Source: Haloterrigena salina JCM 13891 (lineage in GTDB: Archaea; Halobacteriota; Halobacteria; Halobacteriales; Natrialbaceae). Taken from it: a stretch of 55,236 nucleotides of DNA. Below the pieces are notes generated by a model. The model was not told where the DNA came from, made no database searches, and saw only the letters and a program-made list of their open reading frames with translations. The stretch lies in contig NZ_AOIS01000003.1 of NCBI RefSeq assembly GCF_000337495.1, positions 1-55,236 on the forward strand, read 5' to 3'. This document shows positions 1 to 8,152 of the stretch, one piece after another. The position numbers and the translations under genes are program-made. Each line of letters opens with the position of its first letter. The stretch's first letter is position 1.

Positions 1-1169
1 GTGTAGGCGCCGTACAGGCGCCGAAGCGTGCCGGCGTCGGCGAGCAGTTCGATCGCGGCCGACGGTCGACTCGCGACGCGTCGCATCACGGTCGCGGGTC
101 GGCGCGTGACGTCATCGATCGTCAGTCCCTCGAGCGCCGCCGCGACCGAGGCCAGGAGGTCGGGGTCCTCGTGTTCGACCCACGCGCCGCGCATCAGCCG
201 CGCGAGCCGGTACTCGGACCGCATCAGCTCGTACAGTTTCCGCGGGTACGCCGACTCGTTCCCGTCCGCGATCAGCGCCGCGAGGAGGTACGCCGATCTG
301 ATCCCCTGACAGATCCCCTCGCCCTGATACCGGTTGGCGATCCCGGCTGCGTCGCCGACGAGGAACACGTTATGCTCGGGGACGTAGGTGCGAGCGGGAT
401 CGAGGCTCGGCCCCCTCGGGATGGTGGCGATGTTCACGTCCGCCCGGTCCGGGACGGGAACCGAGTTCCGCTCGGCCGCGGCCTCGAGCGCGCCGAAGTA
501 GTCGTCGGGCCGCCGGTCACCCGCCCAGCCGATGCCGACGTTCGCGTGACGATCGGACTTCGGGAACACCCAGGCGTAGCCGACGTATCCCTCGAAGAAG
601 ATCCGCGGCCAGTTCGCGTACGCCGAGAAGTCGCCCTCGACCGTCGCGTTGAGCGCGACCATGTCACCGGTGTACTCGCGCGTCTCTCCGCTCGCTTTGA
701 GCGTCAGTGACGGCTGTCCGGTCGCGTCGACGACGTAGTCGTACGTCTCCACGATGTCGGCGTACTCGCTGGGTGAGACCGATCGGCCGGTCCGGAATTC
801 GACGCCCCTGGCTTCCAACTCTGCCGCCCACCGCCGTTCGACGACGGGTCGCTCGCAGACGTAGCCGGGCTCGCACCGAACGTTCGACGCCGCGAGCGGT
901 CCGGCGTCGCGCGGACGGTCGGCCCCCTCGTACACGCGAAGCTGGAATCCGTCGACGTCGTTGACGAACCCGTTTTCGGGCGTCTTCTCGAGCGGGACCA
1001 GCGTCGCGTCGTTGATCGCCTCACCGCAGTCCACGCGCTTCTCGTCGTACTCCTGGCGCTCGTAGACGGTCACCCGGTCTACGCCCGCGAGTCGACGCAG
1101 TCCCGTCGCCGCCGCGAGTCCCGAAACCGATCCGCCGAGCACCGCTGCAGTCGGCTGCGTGTCGTCCAT
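1..1169 (-). CDS. Geranylgeranyl-reductase-family FAD oxidoreductase (3' end outside window)
   Basis: About 389 residues are present and the frame runs off the left edge without a stop. The N-terminus has a Rossmann dinucleotide fold (AAVLGGSVSGLAAATG, about residues 8-23) followed by VDCGEAI. The second FAD motif, GDAAGIANRYQGEGICQGI, lies near residues 290-310 and is characteristic of the geranylgeranyl reductase family. In archaea such flavoproteins saturate isoprenoid chains of ether lipids, quinones or other prenyl compounds; the exact substrate cannot be read from sequence. The start is the ATG at 1169, just before the glycine-rich loop. The gene stands alone, with the next gene on the opposite strand. 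Other FAD monooxygenase-like roles remain possible. Confidence 0.85.
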   Translation of the reverse strand, partial: MDDTQPTAAVLGGSVSGLAAATGLRRLAGVDRVTVYERQEYDEKRVDCGEAINDATLVPLEKTPENGFVNDVDGFQLRVYEGADRPRDAGPLAASNVRCEPGYVCERPVVERRWAAELEARGVEFRTGRSVSPSEYADIVETYDYVVDATGQPSLTLKASGETREYTGDMVALNATVEGDFSAYANWPRIFFEGYVGYAWVFPKSDRHANVGIGWAGDRRPDDYFGALEAAAERNSVPVPDRADVNIATIPRGPSLDPARTYVPEHNVFLVGDAAGIANRYQGEGICQGIRSAYLLAALIADGNESAYPRKLYELMRSEYRLARLMRGAWVEHEDPDLLASVAAALEGLTIDDVTRRPATVMRRVASRPSAAIELLADAGTLRRLYGAY

Positions 1170-1393
1170 CGCTGTGTCCTTGCTCGAAACCAACCGTCTC
1201 GATGGTAATGAGACTAGTTGATTCTCCATCATTTTCGAACACTCACGGGACGAGGGGGATCTCGTCGGTCGAACGATTCTCGGGGGCTGGCGGCGACTCG
1301 AGTCGCCGCTGACGGCGCTCATCTCGACTGTATCCGACATCGCGGGGTACTGAGACCAGAACAGATTTCGTGATCGGTCCAATGCTGTACAGT

Positions 1394-1534
1394 ATGATGC
1401 TTCCTACCGATCCTGGCCGTCGCGGTTCGATCCCCCGGATCGCACGCTTCGTCGGGACGACACCGGACGGAGGGGCGCCTGGAATCGTCGCCGAGGCCGG
1501 CGAATTCATCGACGAAGTCGTCGAGGAACCGTAA
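1394..1534 (+). CDS. Possible small protein just upstream of the methyltransferase
   Basis: An open frame of 46 codons starts at tandem ATGs and ends at a TAA three bases before the GTG of the methyltransferase. It has a basic N-terminal half and an acidic C-terminal tail (AGEFIDEVVEEP). I recognise no family. The close spacing would suit a two-gene transcript, but the frame is short and could be chance. Confidence 0.2.
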   Translation: MMLPTDPGRRGSIPRIARFVGTTPDGGAPGIVAEAGEFIDEVVEEP

Positions 1535-1536
1535 CC

Positions 1537-2097
1537 GTGGGCTACCACACGTTCGATGCTGGGCGGGCGGACAAGCTCGAACGAGCCGAACGGCGATACC
1601 GATTCCTCTCGGCTGAGGAACTGCTGTGGGCGCTCTCGCTGTCGCCGGACGACACCGTCGCCGACCTCGGCAGCGGCACCGGCTTCTTCACCGACGACGT
1701 CGCACCCCACGCCGGCGCAGTCCACGCGGTCGACGTTCAGGAGGCGATGCACGAGTACTACCGGGAGAAGGGCGTCCCGGAGAACGTTGCCCTCGTGACC
1801 AGCGACGTGAGCGACCTCCCGTTCGACGACGACGCACTCGACGCCGCGTTCTCGACGATGACCTACCACGAGTTCGCGAGCGATGACGCGCTCGCGGAAC
1901 TCCGACGGGTCCTCGTGCCCGGCGGGCGACTCGTCGTCGTCGACTGGGCCGCGACCGGCGCCGGCGAGGACGGGCCGCCGGTCGACGAGCGATACGGCGC
2001 CGACGAGGCGGCGACCGCCCTCCGCGACGCCGGGTTCGACATCGAACACGAGGCCGTCCGACCGGAAACGTTCCTCTTGATCGCGACCCTCGAGTGA
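1537..2097 (+). CDS. Class I SAM-dependent methyltransferase
   Basis: This 186-residue protein has the Methyltransf_11-type layout. Motif I is VADLGSGTGFFTDDVA (about residues 41-56), the acidic end of strand 2 is AVDVQ (about 68), a DLPFDDDALD segment lies near 97, and LRRVLVPGGRLVVVDW is the post-motif III segment (about 120-135). It should transfer a methyl group from S-adenosylmethionine in the cytoplasm; the acceptor is unknown. The start is a GTG giving MGYHTFDAGRADKLE, a natural-looking N-terminus for this group. No membrane segment is visible. Confidence is high for the fold and low for the substrate. Confidence 0.88.
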   Translation: MGYHTFDAGRADKLERAERRYRFLSAEELLWALSLSPDDTVADLGSGTGFFTDDVAPHAGAVHAVDVQEAMHEYYREKGVPENVALVTSDVSDLPFDDDALDAAFSTMTYHEFASDDALAELRRVLVPGGRLVVVDWAATGAGEDGPPVDERYGADEAATALRDAGFDIEHEAVRPETFLLIATLE

Positions 2098-2189
2098 GTT
2101 TCCGGCCCGATTCATCAGTTTTTGACACCTCGGAACCCCGCCTTCAGAAACCGACAGGATAAACCACGTCTATGGGATAGAAGATCCAA

Positions 2190-4241
2190 ATGAGTCGTGG
2201 TGGGCAACGATCTGTAACCGATGCGATCGGTGACGTCACCCGAGCGTTGGTTCCGACCATCACCGAACCCGAGATGCGTCGCCGCGTTTGCGAGGCGTTC
2301 GTTTCATCGGAAGTGTACTCCGATGCGTGGATCGGCCGCTATCTGCCGGAGCGAGACGACGTAATTCCGAACGCATCCGCCGGGATCGCGGAGCAGACGC
2401 TCGAGGACGTCCCCATCGCCACGGAGTCGCCTCGAGCGGAACTGACGAACGAGGCGGTGCGCACACGGGAGATTACGGTCCGACGGGACCTCGTCGACGA
2501 TCCGCCTTGCGAGGAGTGGCGCGACCACGCCCTCGAGCACGACTACCGAACCTGTGCGGCAATCCCGCTCGTTTACGAGGGGACGCTGTACGGCGTCTTG
2601 CAGCTGGCTACCGACCGGCCACGCGGGTTCGAGACGACTGAGCGAGAATCGCTCGCGGAGCTGGGTGTCACGATCGCCTACGCCCTCGACGATGCGGAGT
2701 CGCCCGCGAACACTGACCGCGACGAGAGCGCGGAAGCGGTGGAAGAGATGATGGAGGTACCCATCGAGGCCGAGCAGAAACGACGGCTCTACGAGACCAT
2801 CATCTCCAGTACGCCCGACCTCGTCTACGCCTTCGACCTCGACTACCGCTTCATCTTCGCCAACGACGCGCTGCTGGAGATGTGGGGCCAAACCTACGAC
2901 GAGTCCATCGGCAACACCTTGCGAGAAAACGGCTACGAGCCGTGGCACGCGGAGATGCACGAACGCGAAATCGATCGGATCGTGGAGACGAAAGAGCCCA
3001 TCCGCGGCGAAGTCGCGTTCGAACACGCCGAACGCGGTCGCCGAATCTACGACTACATCTTCGCACCAGTGCTCGATGACGAGGGGGAGGTCGAAATCAT
3101 CGCCGGAACGACGCGCGATATCACCGAGCGCAAGGAGGCCGAGGAGGCGCTTCAGAAGAGCAAGGAGCGATTCCGCGCGCTGGTTACCGCGAGCTCGGAC
3201 GTCGTCTATCGCATGAGCCCGGATTGGAGCGAAATGCACGAGCTCCAGGGCAAGGAATTCATCGCCGATACGCAGGAATCGACCAGCGACTGGCTCGACA
3301 AATACATCCATCCGGACGATCAGGAATGCGTCACGGCGGCCATCGACGAAGCCATCCGGACCAAGAGCACCTTCGAACTGGAACACCAAATAGAGCAGGT
3401 CGACGGCAGCCTGGGCTGGACGTTCTCGCGTGCGATACCGATGCTGGACGAGGACGGCGAGATCGTCGAGTGGGTCGGGATGGCGAGCGACATCACCGAC
3501 CGCAAGGAGTACGAGCGGGAACTCGAACAAACCAACGCGCAACTGAAACGCTCGAACCGAGAACTCAAGCGATTCGCCCACGCCGCTTCCCACGACCTCC
3601 AGGAGCCGTTACGGATGGTTTCGAGCTATCTGCAGCTACTCGAACAGCGGTACGGGGACGACCTCGATGCCGAGGCGAAGGAGTTCATCGAATTTGCCGT
3701 CGACGGCGCGGACCGCATGCGGGAGATGGTCGACGCGTTGCTCGAATATTCGCAGGTGAGCACCCGCGGGAACGACTTCGAGACGGTCGACTGCGAGGCC
3801 GTCCTCGAGCAGGCGACGGGGAATCTCCAGATGGCGATCGAGGAACACGAGGCCACCGTCACGTCGGACGAACTGCCCACCGTGAGCGGCGACGAACGGC
3901 AACTGATTCAACTCTTCCAGAACCTCCTCGATAACGCCATCACGTACGCGGGCGATGCGCCGCCGACCGTCCACGTCTCCGCCGAGCGACGGGACGGCGA
4001 GTGGCTGTTTTCGGTCCGCGACGAGGGGATCGGGATCGACCCCGAAAAGACGGAGGACATCTTCGAGGTATTCAACCGCCTTCACACGCCCGACGAGTAC
4101 GGCGGAACCGGCATCGGTCTCGCTATCTGCAAACGCATCGTGACGACCCACGACGGCCGCATCTGGGTCGAGTCCGACCCCGGCGAGGGGACGACGTTCT
4201 TCTTCACGATTCCAGACGGCGCTGGCGGAGAAACGACATAG
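2190..4241 (+). CDS. GAF-PAS-PAS sensor histidine kinase
   Basis: This 683-residue soluble sensor kinase has four parts. A GAF-like domain (about residues 20-170) is followed by two PAS/PAC units (about 200-315 and 325-450), each ending in a D-I-T-(E/D)-R-K sequence. Next comes a HisKA dimerisation domain with the phospho-acceptor histidine in SHDLQEPLRMV (H468). The C-terminus is a HATPase_c domain with N box NLLDNAI (about 578), G1 DEGIGID (about 611) and G2 GGTGIGL (about 637). It should autophosphorylate on H468 in response to a ligand or redox cue sensed by GAF/PAS. No transmembrane helix or receiver domain is present and no response regulator lies beside it, so the output partner is elsewhere. 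Confidence 0.93.
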   Translation: MSRGGQRSVTDAIGDVTRALVPTITEPEMRRRVCEAFVSSEVYSDAWIGRYLPERDDVIPNASAGIAEQTLEDVPIATESPRAELTNEAVRTREITVRRDLVDDPPCEEWRDHALEHDYRTCAAIPLVYEGTLYGVLQLATDRPRGFETTERESLAELGVTIAYALDDAESPANTDRDESAEAVEEMMEVPIEAEQKRRLYETIISSTPDLVYAFDLDYRFIFANDALLEMWGQTYDESIGNTLRENGYEPWHAEMHEREIDRIVETKEPIRGEVAFEHAERGRRIYDYIFAPVLDDEGEVEIIAGTTRDITERKEAEEALQKSKERFRALVTASSDVVYRMSPDWSEMHELQGKEFIADTQESTSDWLDKYIHPDDQECVTAAIDEAIRTKSTFELEHQIEQVDGSLGWTFSRAIPMLDEDGEIVEWVGMASDITDRKEYERELEQTNAQLKRSNRELKRFAHAASHDLQEPLRMVSSYLQLLEQRYGDDLDAEAKEFIEFAVDGADRMREMVDALLEYSQVSTRGNDFETVDCEAVLEQATGNLQMAIEEHEATVTSDELPTVSGDERQLIQLFQNLLDNAITYAGDAPPTVHVSAERRDGEWLFSVRDEGIGIDPEKTEDIFEVFNRLHTPDEYGGTGIGLAICKRIVTTHDGRIWVESDPGEGTTFFFTIPDGAGGETT

Positions 4242-4338
4242 CGGTACATAGTACCGTGTCTCAGCGTGGCGTGGCTTCGTTCGGTGCGTCGGCTGTCGTA
4301 TCGTCGAATCGGGACGTCTCGAGCCGTGAACTGATGGA

Positions 4339-4803
4339 TTACCAGTCGAAATCGCGGTGGAGCTGGCGCCCCTCCTCGTTCAGTACGGGACCGGTAACAT
4401 CGCTGACGCCGTCGAGAACCTCCGCCGATCGGACTGACGGTTCGGCGCTGGTGAACTCCGCGAGTTCGTCGCTGCCCACGCTGTAGACGACCCGTCCGAA
4501 CCCGGCGCTGACCATCCCGCCGGCGCACATCGGACACGGCTCCGTGCTCGTGTACATGACCGTCTCGGCGCGTTCGTCCGGGTCGAGTTCTCGACACGCC
4601 CGATACGCGAGGTGAAGTTCCGGATGGCGGCGAATGTCGTCTTCCGTAACCACGCGATTCGAGTCGGCCATGATGACCGTATCGTCCCGGACGAGCACCG
4701 TCCCGAACGGCCGGTCACCGCGATCGACGGCCTCGCGAGCGAGTTCGAAGGCTCGGCGCATGTGCGCCTCGTGGTCGAACTCATCGAAGGTCGGATCGGA
4801 CAC
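4339..4803 (-). CDS. Nucleoside/cytidine deaminase-fold protein
   Basis: This 154-residue protein belongs to the zinc-dependent CDA/TadA superfamily. The zinc site is HPE (about residues 60-62, in place of the usual HAE) plus PCPMC (about 89-93). The N-terminal half has the typical RPFGTVLVRDDTVI strand pair. The family hydrolytically deaminates guanine, cytosine or adenosine-type bases. The length fits free guanine or nucleoside deaminases better than dedicated tRNA deaminases, but substrate assignment is inference. The gene converges on the sensor kinase, with about 100 bases between the stops. Confidence 0.85.
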   Translation of the reverse strand: MSDPTFDEFDHEAHMRRAFELAREAVDRGDRPFGTVLVRDDTVIMADSNRVVTEDDIRRHPELHLAYRACRELDPDERAETVMYTSTEPCPMCAGGMVSAGFGRVVYSVGSDELAEFTSAEPSVRSAEVLDGVSDVTGPVLNEEGRQLHRDFDW

Positions 4804-4824
4804 GTCTGTACAGTAGCTCGAGTA

Positions 4825-5066
4825 GCTACATAAACCGTGGTGGACCGACGTGTGAGAGCGTCCGGAGTGTCGTCACTGCTGTCGCCGATCGTCACCTCCT
4901 CGACGGACGCTTGCGAATGCACCGGTGTCCCGCCGGTGAGCACGTTCACCGGCGTTTCTGTCTCGTCGGTGAATAGGATGTCTTCGAAGGTGTGCGTCCC
5001 GAGGATCGCGTCGGGGGCCAACTCGCAATTGTTGAATGAATTACCAGTTCCTTCTGGAATCATCAA
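4825..5066 (-). pseudogene. Remnant of an unidentified gene upstream of the deaminase
   Basis: One frame on the minus strand encodes about 75 residues of haloarchaeal-looking acidic protein (for example CELAPDAILGTHTFEDILF). Its third codon positions are strongly G/C-biased, as in real genes here. It then runs without a stop into the deaminase region in a different frame, where the protein quality disappears. It looks like a gene fragment whose 3' end has been lost. I do not recognise the family. It could instead be a short live gene with an altered end. Confidence 0.35.
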
Positions 5067-5221
5067 ATCAGGAGCCTACAGCGGGGCTCAGTCATCTCAC
5101 CCCCGAAAAACAACTTCTGCTGTGAGTGCCAGAAAAGGGTTCACAGTATTCATGTCCGGGATTCCCGAATCAGTCAGTAAAGACACATACGTGATCGACC
5201 GTCACCAGTTTTCTATCTCGT

Positions 5222-6313
5222 TCACAGGTCGAGTGTGACGCGCTGTCCCCTCTCAGCGGATTCGTAGAGGGCACGGATGACGCGCATGTCGATCATACCG
5301 TGTTCGCCGTCGGGTTCGGGGTCGAGACCACGTTGGAGGCGGTTGGCGAAGTAGTCGAACTCCTCGCGCATCTGGTCGACCGGCTCCGGCTGATACTCAC
5401 TCTCGATGTCCGGTCCGGATACCCGGAGCACTTTCCGGGTGTTCGGGAAGAAGAGCCCCTCGATGCTCAGTTCACCTTCGGTGCCGACGAACCGGAGGCT
5501 CGAGGTCACTGTCGCGCTGTGCGTGACTGTACACGAGGCGAGCGTTCCGTCGGGGAACTCTAGCTGGAACGCTGCGTGCTCGTCGGTTCCCTCGTAGGCC
5601 GGCTGTTCGGACTCCGTCCGGGCGTACACCGCTTGGGGATCTTCCTCCAGGATGAACCGGATCGTGTTCAGCGGGTAGATCCCGATGTCGTTGAGCGTCG
5701 TCCCGCCGGCAAGGTCGGGGTCGAACCGCCAACTCGTCTCGTCGGCGGCGTCGAGGATCGTGTCCGACATGTGCCCGAGTATCGAGACGACATTGCCGAT
5801 TGCGCCGTCCCGGATCAGTTCTCGGGCGCGGCGGGCCACCGGTTCGGTCTGGAGTCGGTAGGCGACCATCAGCGGGACATCCGCTTCCCGGCAGGCGTCG
5901 ACGAGCGCCTGAGCGTTCTCGACAGTCGCTTCCAGGGGCTTCTCGCAGAGGATCGCCTTATCGTGCGCGGCCGCGGCTTCGACGTGGTCCCGGTGGAGTC
6001 CGTTCGGCGTGCAGATGTACACCGCGTCGTAGGCATCGGTTGCCGCGCCGTCGGCATACTCGTCGTAAGTGAGGGTTCCCTCGATCCCCTCCAGGTCAGT
6101 CGCGACCTCCTCAGCCTTCTCCGTACTGGAACTGACCAGGACCGTCGTCGTGCAGTAGTCTGCGTTTTCGACGGCAGGGATCGCGTGCTCACGCGTCCAC
6201 CACCCGAGTCCGACCATGGCGAACCGGACCGGATCGGCGTCTGTGGGGCGTTCCCAGTCGCGAGCACTGAAGCTGTCGAGATCGAACTCCATGAGCGAGG
6301 ATTTGCTGCCCAT
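5222..6313 (-). CDS. gfo6: D-xylose 1-dehydrogenase (NADP+), Gfo/Idh/MocA family
   Basis: This 363-residue protein has an N-terminal Rossmann domain (VRFAMVGLGWWTREHA, about 29-44), the family signature CEKPLEATVENAQ near 127, and a C-terminal Gfo/Idh/MocA substrate domain. The N-terminal pattern ARDWE...GNPVRFAM-type followed by GWW and TTTVLVSS strongly resembles the xylose dehydrogenase that starts oxidative pentose degradation in Haloarcula and Haloferax (xacA/gfo6). It would oxidise D-xylose to xylonolactone in the cytoplasm with NADP+. No other pentose-pathway gene is in the window. A start at the second Met (MEFDLDS, 6292) is also possible. Confidence 0.82.
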   Translation of the reverse strand: MGSKSSLMEFDLDSFSARDWERPTDADPVRFAMVGLGWWTREHAIPAVENADYCTTTVLVSSSTEKAEEVATDLEGIEGTLTYDEYADGAATDAYDAVYICTPNGLHRDHVEAAAAHDKAILCEKPLEATVENAQALVDACREADVPLMVAYRLQTEPVARRARELIRDGAIGNVVSILGHMSDTILDAADETSWRFDPDLAGGTTLNDIGIYPLNTIRFILEEDPQAVYARTESEQPAYEGTDEHAAFQLEFPDGTLASCTVTHSATVTSSLRFVGTEGELSIEGLFFPNTRKVLRVSGPDIESEYQPEPVDQMREEFDYFANRLQRGLDPEPDGEHGMIDMRVIRALYESAERGQRVTLDL

Positions 6314-6383
6314 AACAGATAGTCTTCACGCATGAGGAGCTACCAATCGAGTAGAGACGATTTCTGGGAGCGTATCCGACAAT

Positions 6384-6566
6384 TCAGTCTCCGACGAGTG
6401 CGGTCGTAGTACTTGAAGTTTTATCTGAGTACAACGCCTCAATATCGTGCTTCGCGGCCCAATCGATGAACGCGCTCGTGGATTGGTCGAGTCTGCGTTC
6501 CGCCGCTTCGCTTGCCTTATCACCGACTTCTGCGGCCCGTCTAGTTGCTTCCTTGGCCTCTGTCAC
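6384..6566 (-). CDS. Small helical protein of unknown function
   Basis: A 60-residue frame begins at GTG (VTEAKEATRRAAEVG) and is dominated by Ala/Glu/Arg-rich amphipathic helix, ending in DIEALYSDKTSSTTTALVGD. Upstream codons in the same frame look non-coding, so I place the start at the GTG. It lies beside transposon debris, directly after the zinc-ribbon gene on the same strand. It may be intact or a fragment. No family is recognised. Confidence 0.4.
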   Translation of the reverse strand: MTEAKEATRRAAEVGDKASEAAERRLDQSTSAFIDWAAKHDIEALYSDKTSSTTTALVGD

Positions 6567-6644
6567 TACGCCGTGAGAGATCTGCGATGTACGTGGACTG
6601 GAACGACACCTTCCCATACTTCGGTAATTCTGAGTCAGACCGTT

Positions 6645-6989
6645 TCAATCGATATGTGGACCATACCGAGGAGTGCTACATCGGCTGCATTCCCAGATCG
6701 GTGTTGTAGGGACCGATGCTTCTGGTGTGGTATTATGCTCTTCGAAGGTGTGAATCGTCTCTTCGTCGCAGTGTCGACAGTCAGGTCGCGTTTTGTGTGA
6801 AATGTTCGGCTCTGTTGTGGCCAGATTCGATCCGGATGTTTCCTGTAGCACAAGTGCAGGAACGAACCACCGACGTGAATCCTCGAGTGCGTCCAATTCT
6901 TCGCTGTCAGCAATTGCGTCCCCCCACTCGTTGTAAAGAATTGGCAACTCTCTATCGGCTGTCGCCCATCCTGTGATATTTTGGTCCAC
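6645..6989 (-). CDS. Small zinc-ribbon hypothetical protein
   Basis: This 114-residue acidic protein has two CxxC knuckles in its C-terminal half, CRHC (about 70) and CSRC (about 101), which should bind one zinc. The N-terminus includes DALEDSRRWFVPALVLQ. The start is a GTG only about 20 bases from the terminal repeat of an insertion sequence, so the IS may have separated the gene from its promoter. The function is unknown; the ribbon could serve nucleic-acid or protein binding. Confidence 0.5.
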   Translation of the reverse strand: MDQNITGWATADRELPILYNEWGDAIADSEELDALEDSRRWFVPALVLQETSGSNLATTEPNISHKTRPDCRHCDEETIHTFEEHNTTPEASVPTTPIWECSRCSTPRYGPHID

Positions 6990-7025
6990 GACGGCGTCAA
7001 GTTACTCGAGCGGCTCTGTTGAAAC

Positions 7026-7114
7026 CCTCAAACTGTGATAGGAACGGCATGCTGAATATACGCTGCAGAGACAGGAGCGGTAGCTGGGCACCATCTAGTT
7101 AGCACAGTTTGAGG
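7026..7114. repeat. Perfect 12-bp inverted repeat in the IS left end
   Basis: CCTCAAACTGTG at 7026-7037 is matched by its exact reverse complement at 7103-7114, with 65 bases between. It sits inside the IS left end, just before the transposase ATG at 7144. It could be a subterminal transposase-binding site or form a stem that limits transposase expression. Confidence 0.6.
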
Positions 7115-7143
7115 ATCGAGTAGGTCGGAGAGTGATTAGAACT

Positions 7144-7645
7144 ATGCTCGCAGACCTTCTCAGCGGGTGTTATGCGGCAGAATTTGATGAAGCTTGGGAA
7201 CGGGAGTGGGCGGCGACGTTCACAAGAGCGTAGCTCTTGTGCAGCCCATTAGAACGCGGAGGTTCTGAGGACGCCCGTCAGGGCGTTCGCCATCCGGCTC
7301 CATGCGACTGGTTGTTCTCTTCGAGAGACACAAGAAATTCTTCGCTCATTCGGCATTGAAAGGCCTCATCAAGCAATCTGGTACTGGGATCATCGGATGG
7401 TTGATAGCGTTCCAGACCCGCCGACGGTTTCGCCGTCGCGGGTCGCGGTTGATGAAACCGCTGTCAGGATTAACGGCAACCGATCTTGGATGTACGCTGC
7501 AATAGACATCGACACGAAACTCATCCTCGATGTAGCGCTCTTTGAACGGCGGGGCACCGATCCAGCTGCTGCGTTTCTACATGGACGTACCAAGAAACAC
7601 GATCTATATCACGGCGAACGAGGCCACTTTTGTGACAACATCTAA
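7144..7645 (+). pseudogene. IS6-like DDE transposase, interrupted and truncated
   Basis: The gene starts at ATG 7144 (MLADLLSGCYAAEFDE) and breaks off at a TAG after EREWAAT. It resumes in another frame at TPVRAFAIRLHATGC (7271) and continues through a helix-turn-helix (SLRETQEILRSFGIERPHQ) into the catalytic domain with the first Asp of the DDE triad (VAVDETAV). It stops after RGTDPAAAFLHG, well before the second Asp and the Glu. The break coincides with a 55-base palindromic insertion; removing it restores the expected AATPVRAFA continuity. Non-functional. Confidence 0.75.
7216..7270. mobile_element. 55-bp palindromic insertion inside the transposase gene
   Basis: A 55-base segment lies between two copies of ACG (7216-7218 and 7271-7273) and shifts the transposase frame. 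It contains a perfect stem-loop (CACAAGAG-cgtag-CTCTTGTG, 7221-7241) and a shorter one (AGAAC-gcgga-GGTTCT, about 7251-7266). Size and structure resemble the small palindrome-bearing elements derived from IS200/IS605 transposons in haloarchaea. That identity is inference. Confidence 0.5.
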
Positions 7646-7702
7646 CGAAGAAAAAGAGGCCGGTGGGTACAATACTTCTGATGAACCACTGCCAGTGTAG
7701 GT

Positions 7703-8060
7703 ATTTGCGGATGGTACTATCCAGCCGATCAGTCCACATAATGCCTGCTCATGTCAGCATCCATTCCCTCGAATTCTGGATGAAAAAGATGTCTTTGAGA
7801 CCGCTAAAGCGACTCAAAAGGTTGAAGACCGAATTGAGAAACTCAGAAAGACGTGCAGCTGAAGCAAACGATACTAGACGAGACGTACAACTTACGGTGC
7901 GGAGTCGAGCGAATCAACGACACAGTCAAGGACTGCGGCCTCGGGCACGTTCATGCCCAAGGCTGCGTCCACGCACGAGCGCAGGTTCCCCGCGCTATGT
8001 CTTTTCCTTGTCATCACAATCACCGACTATGGATGAGGAGATAATCCAGGAAATACTGTG
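7703..8060 (+). pseudogene. C-terminal remnant of a DDE transposase
   Basis: Two frames together give a recognisable transposase tail: DVFETAKATQKVEDRIEKLR, ending at a stop near 7861, then LKQTILDETYNLRCGVERI and NDTVKDCGLGHVHAQGCVHA in the next frame. This pattern is typical of haloarchaeal IS4-like or ISH transposase C-termini, which normally continue to end the protein. The upstream catalytic part is missing and the frame is broken at least once, so this is debris from an element different from the IS6-like one to its left. Confidence 0.55.
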
Positions 8061-8152
8061 ATCATAGTGTGGGAACTCTTCTATGACTCCCTATAACCGC
8101 CAGCAAGTGCATGAAGTCCTTGAGACTGAGATCCAGTATTAGTATGAAACGG

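Larger units (their letters stand above)
7012..7645 (+). mobile_element. Truncated IS6-like insertion sequence, left end present
   Basis: The segment starts with GGCTCTGTTGAAACCC, which resembles IS6/IS26-family terminal inverted repeats. It continues through a leader into a transposase frame reading rightwards. No matching right terminal repeat is visible downstream, so the element has lost its 3' part. Assignment to the IS6-like group rests on the terminal sequence and on transposase similarity recalled from haloarchaeal elements; no database comparison was made. Confidence 0.6.

Noticed and set aside
2304-3593. A 429-codon minus-strand frame over the sensor kinase
   Set aside because: It mirrors the kinase codons and lacks any motif; the plus strand has a complete GAF-PAS-HisKA-HATPase protein.
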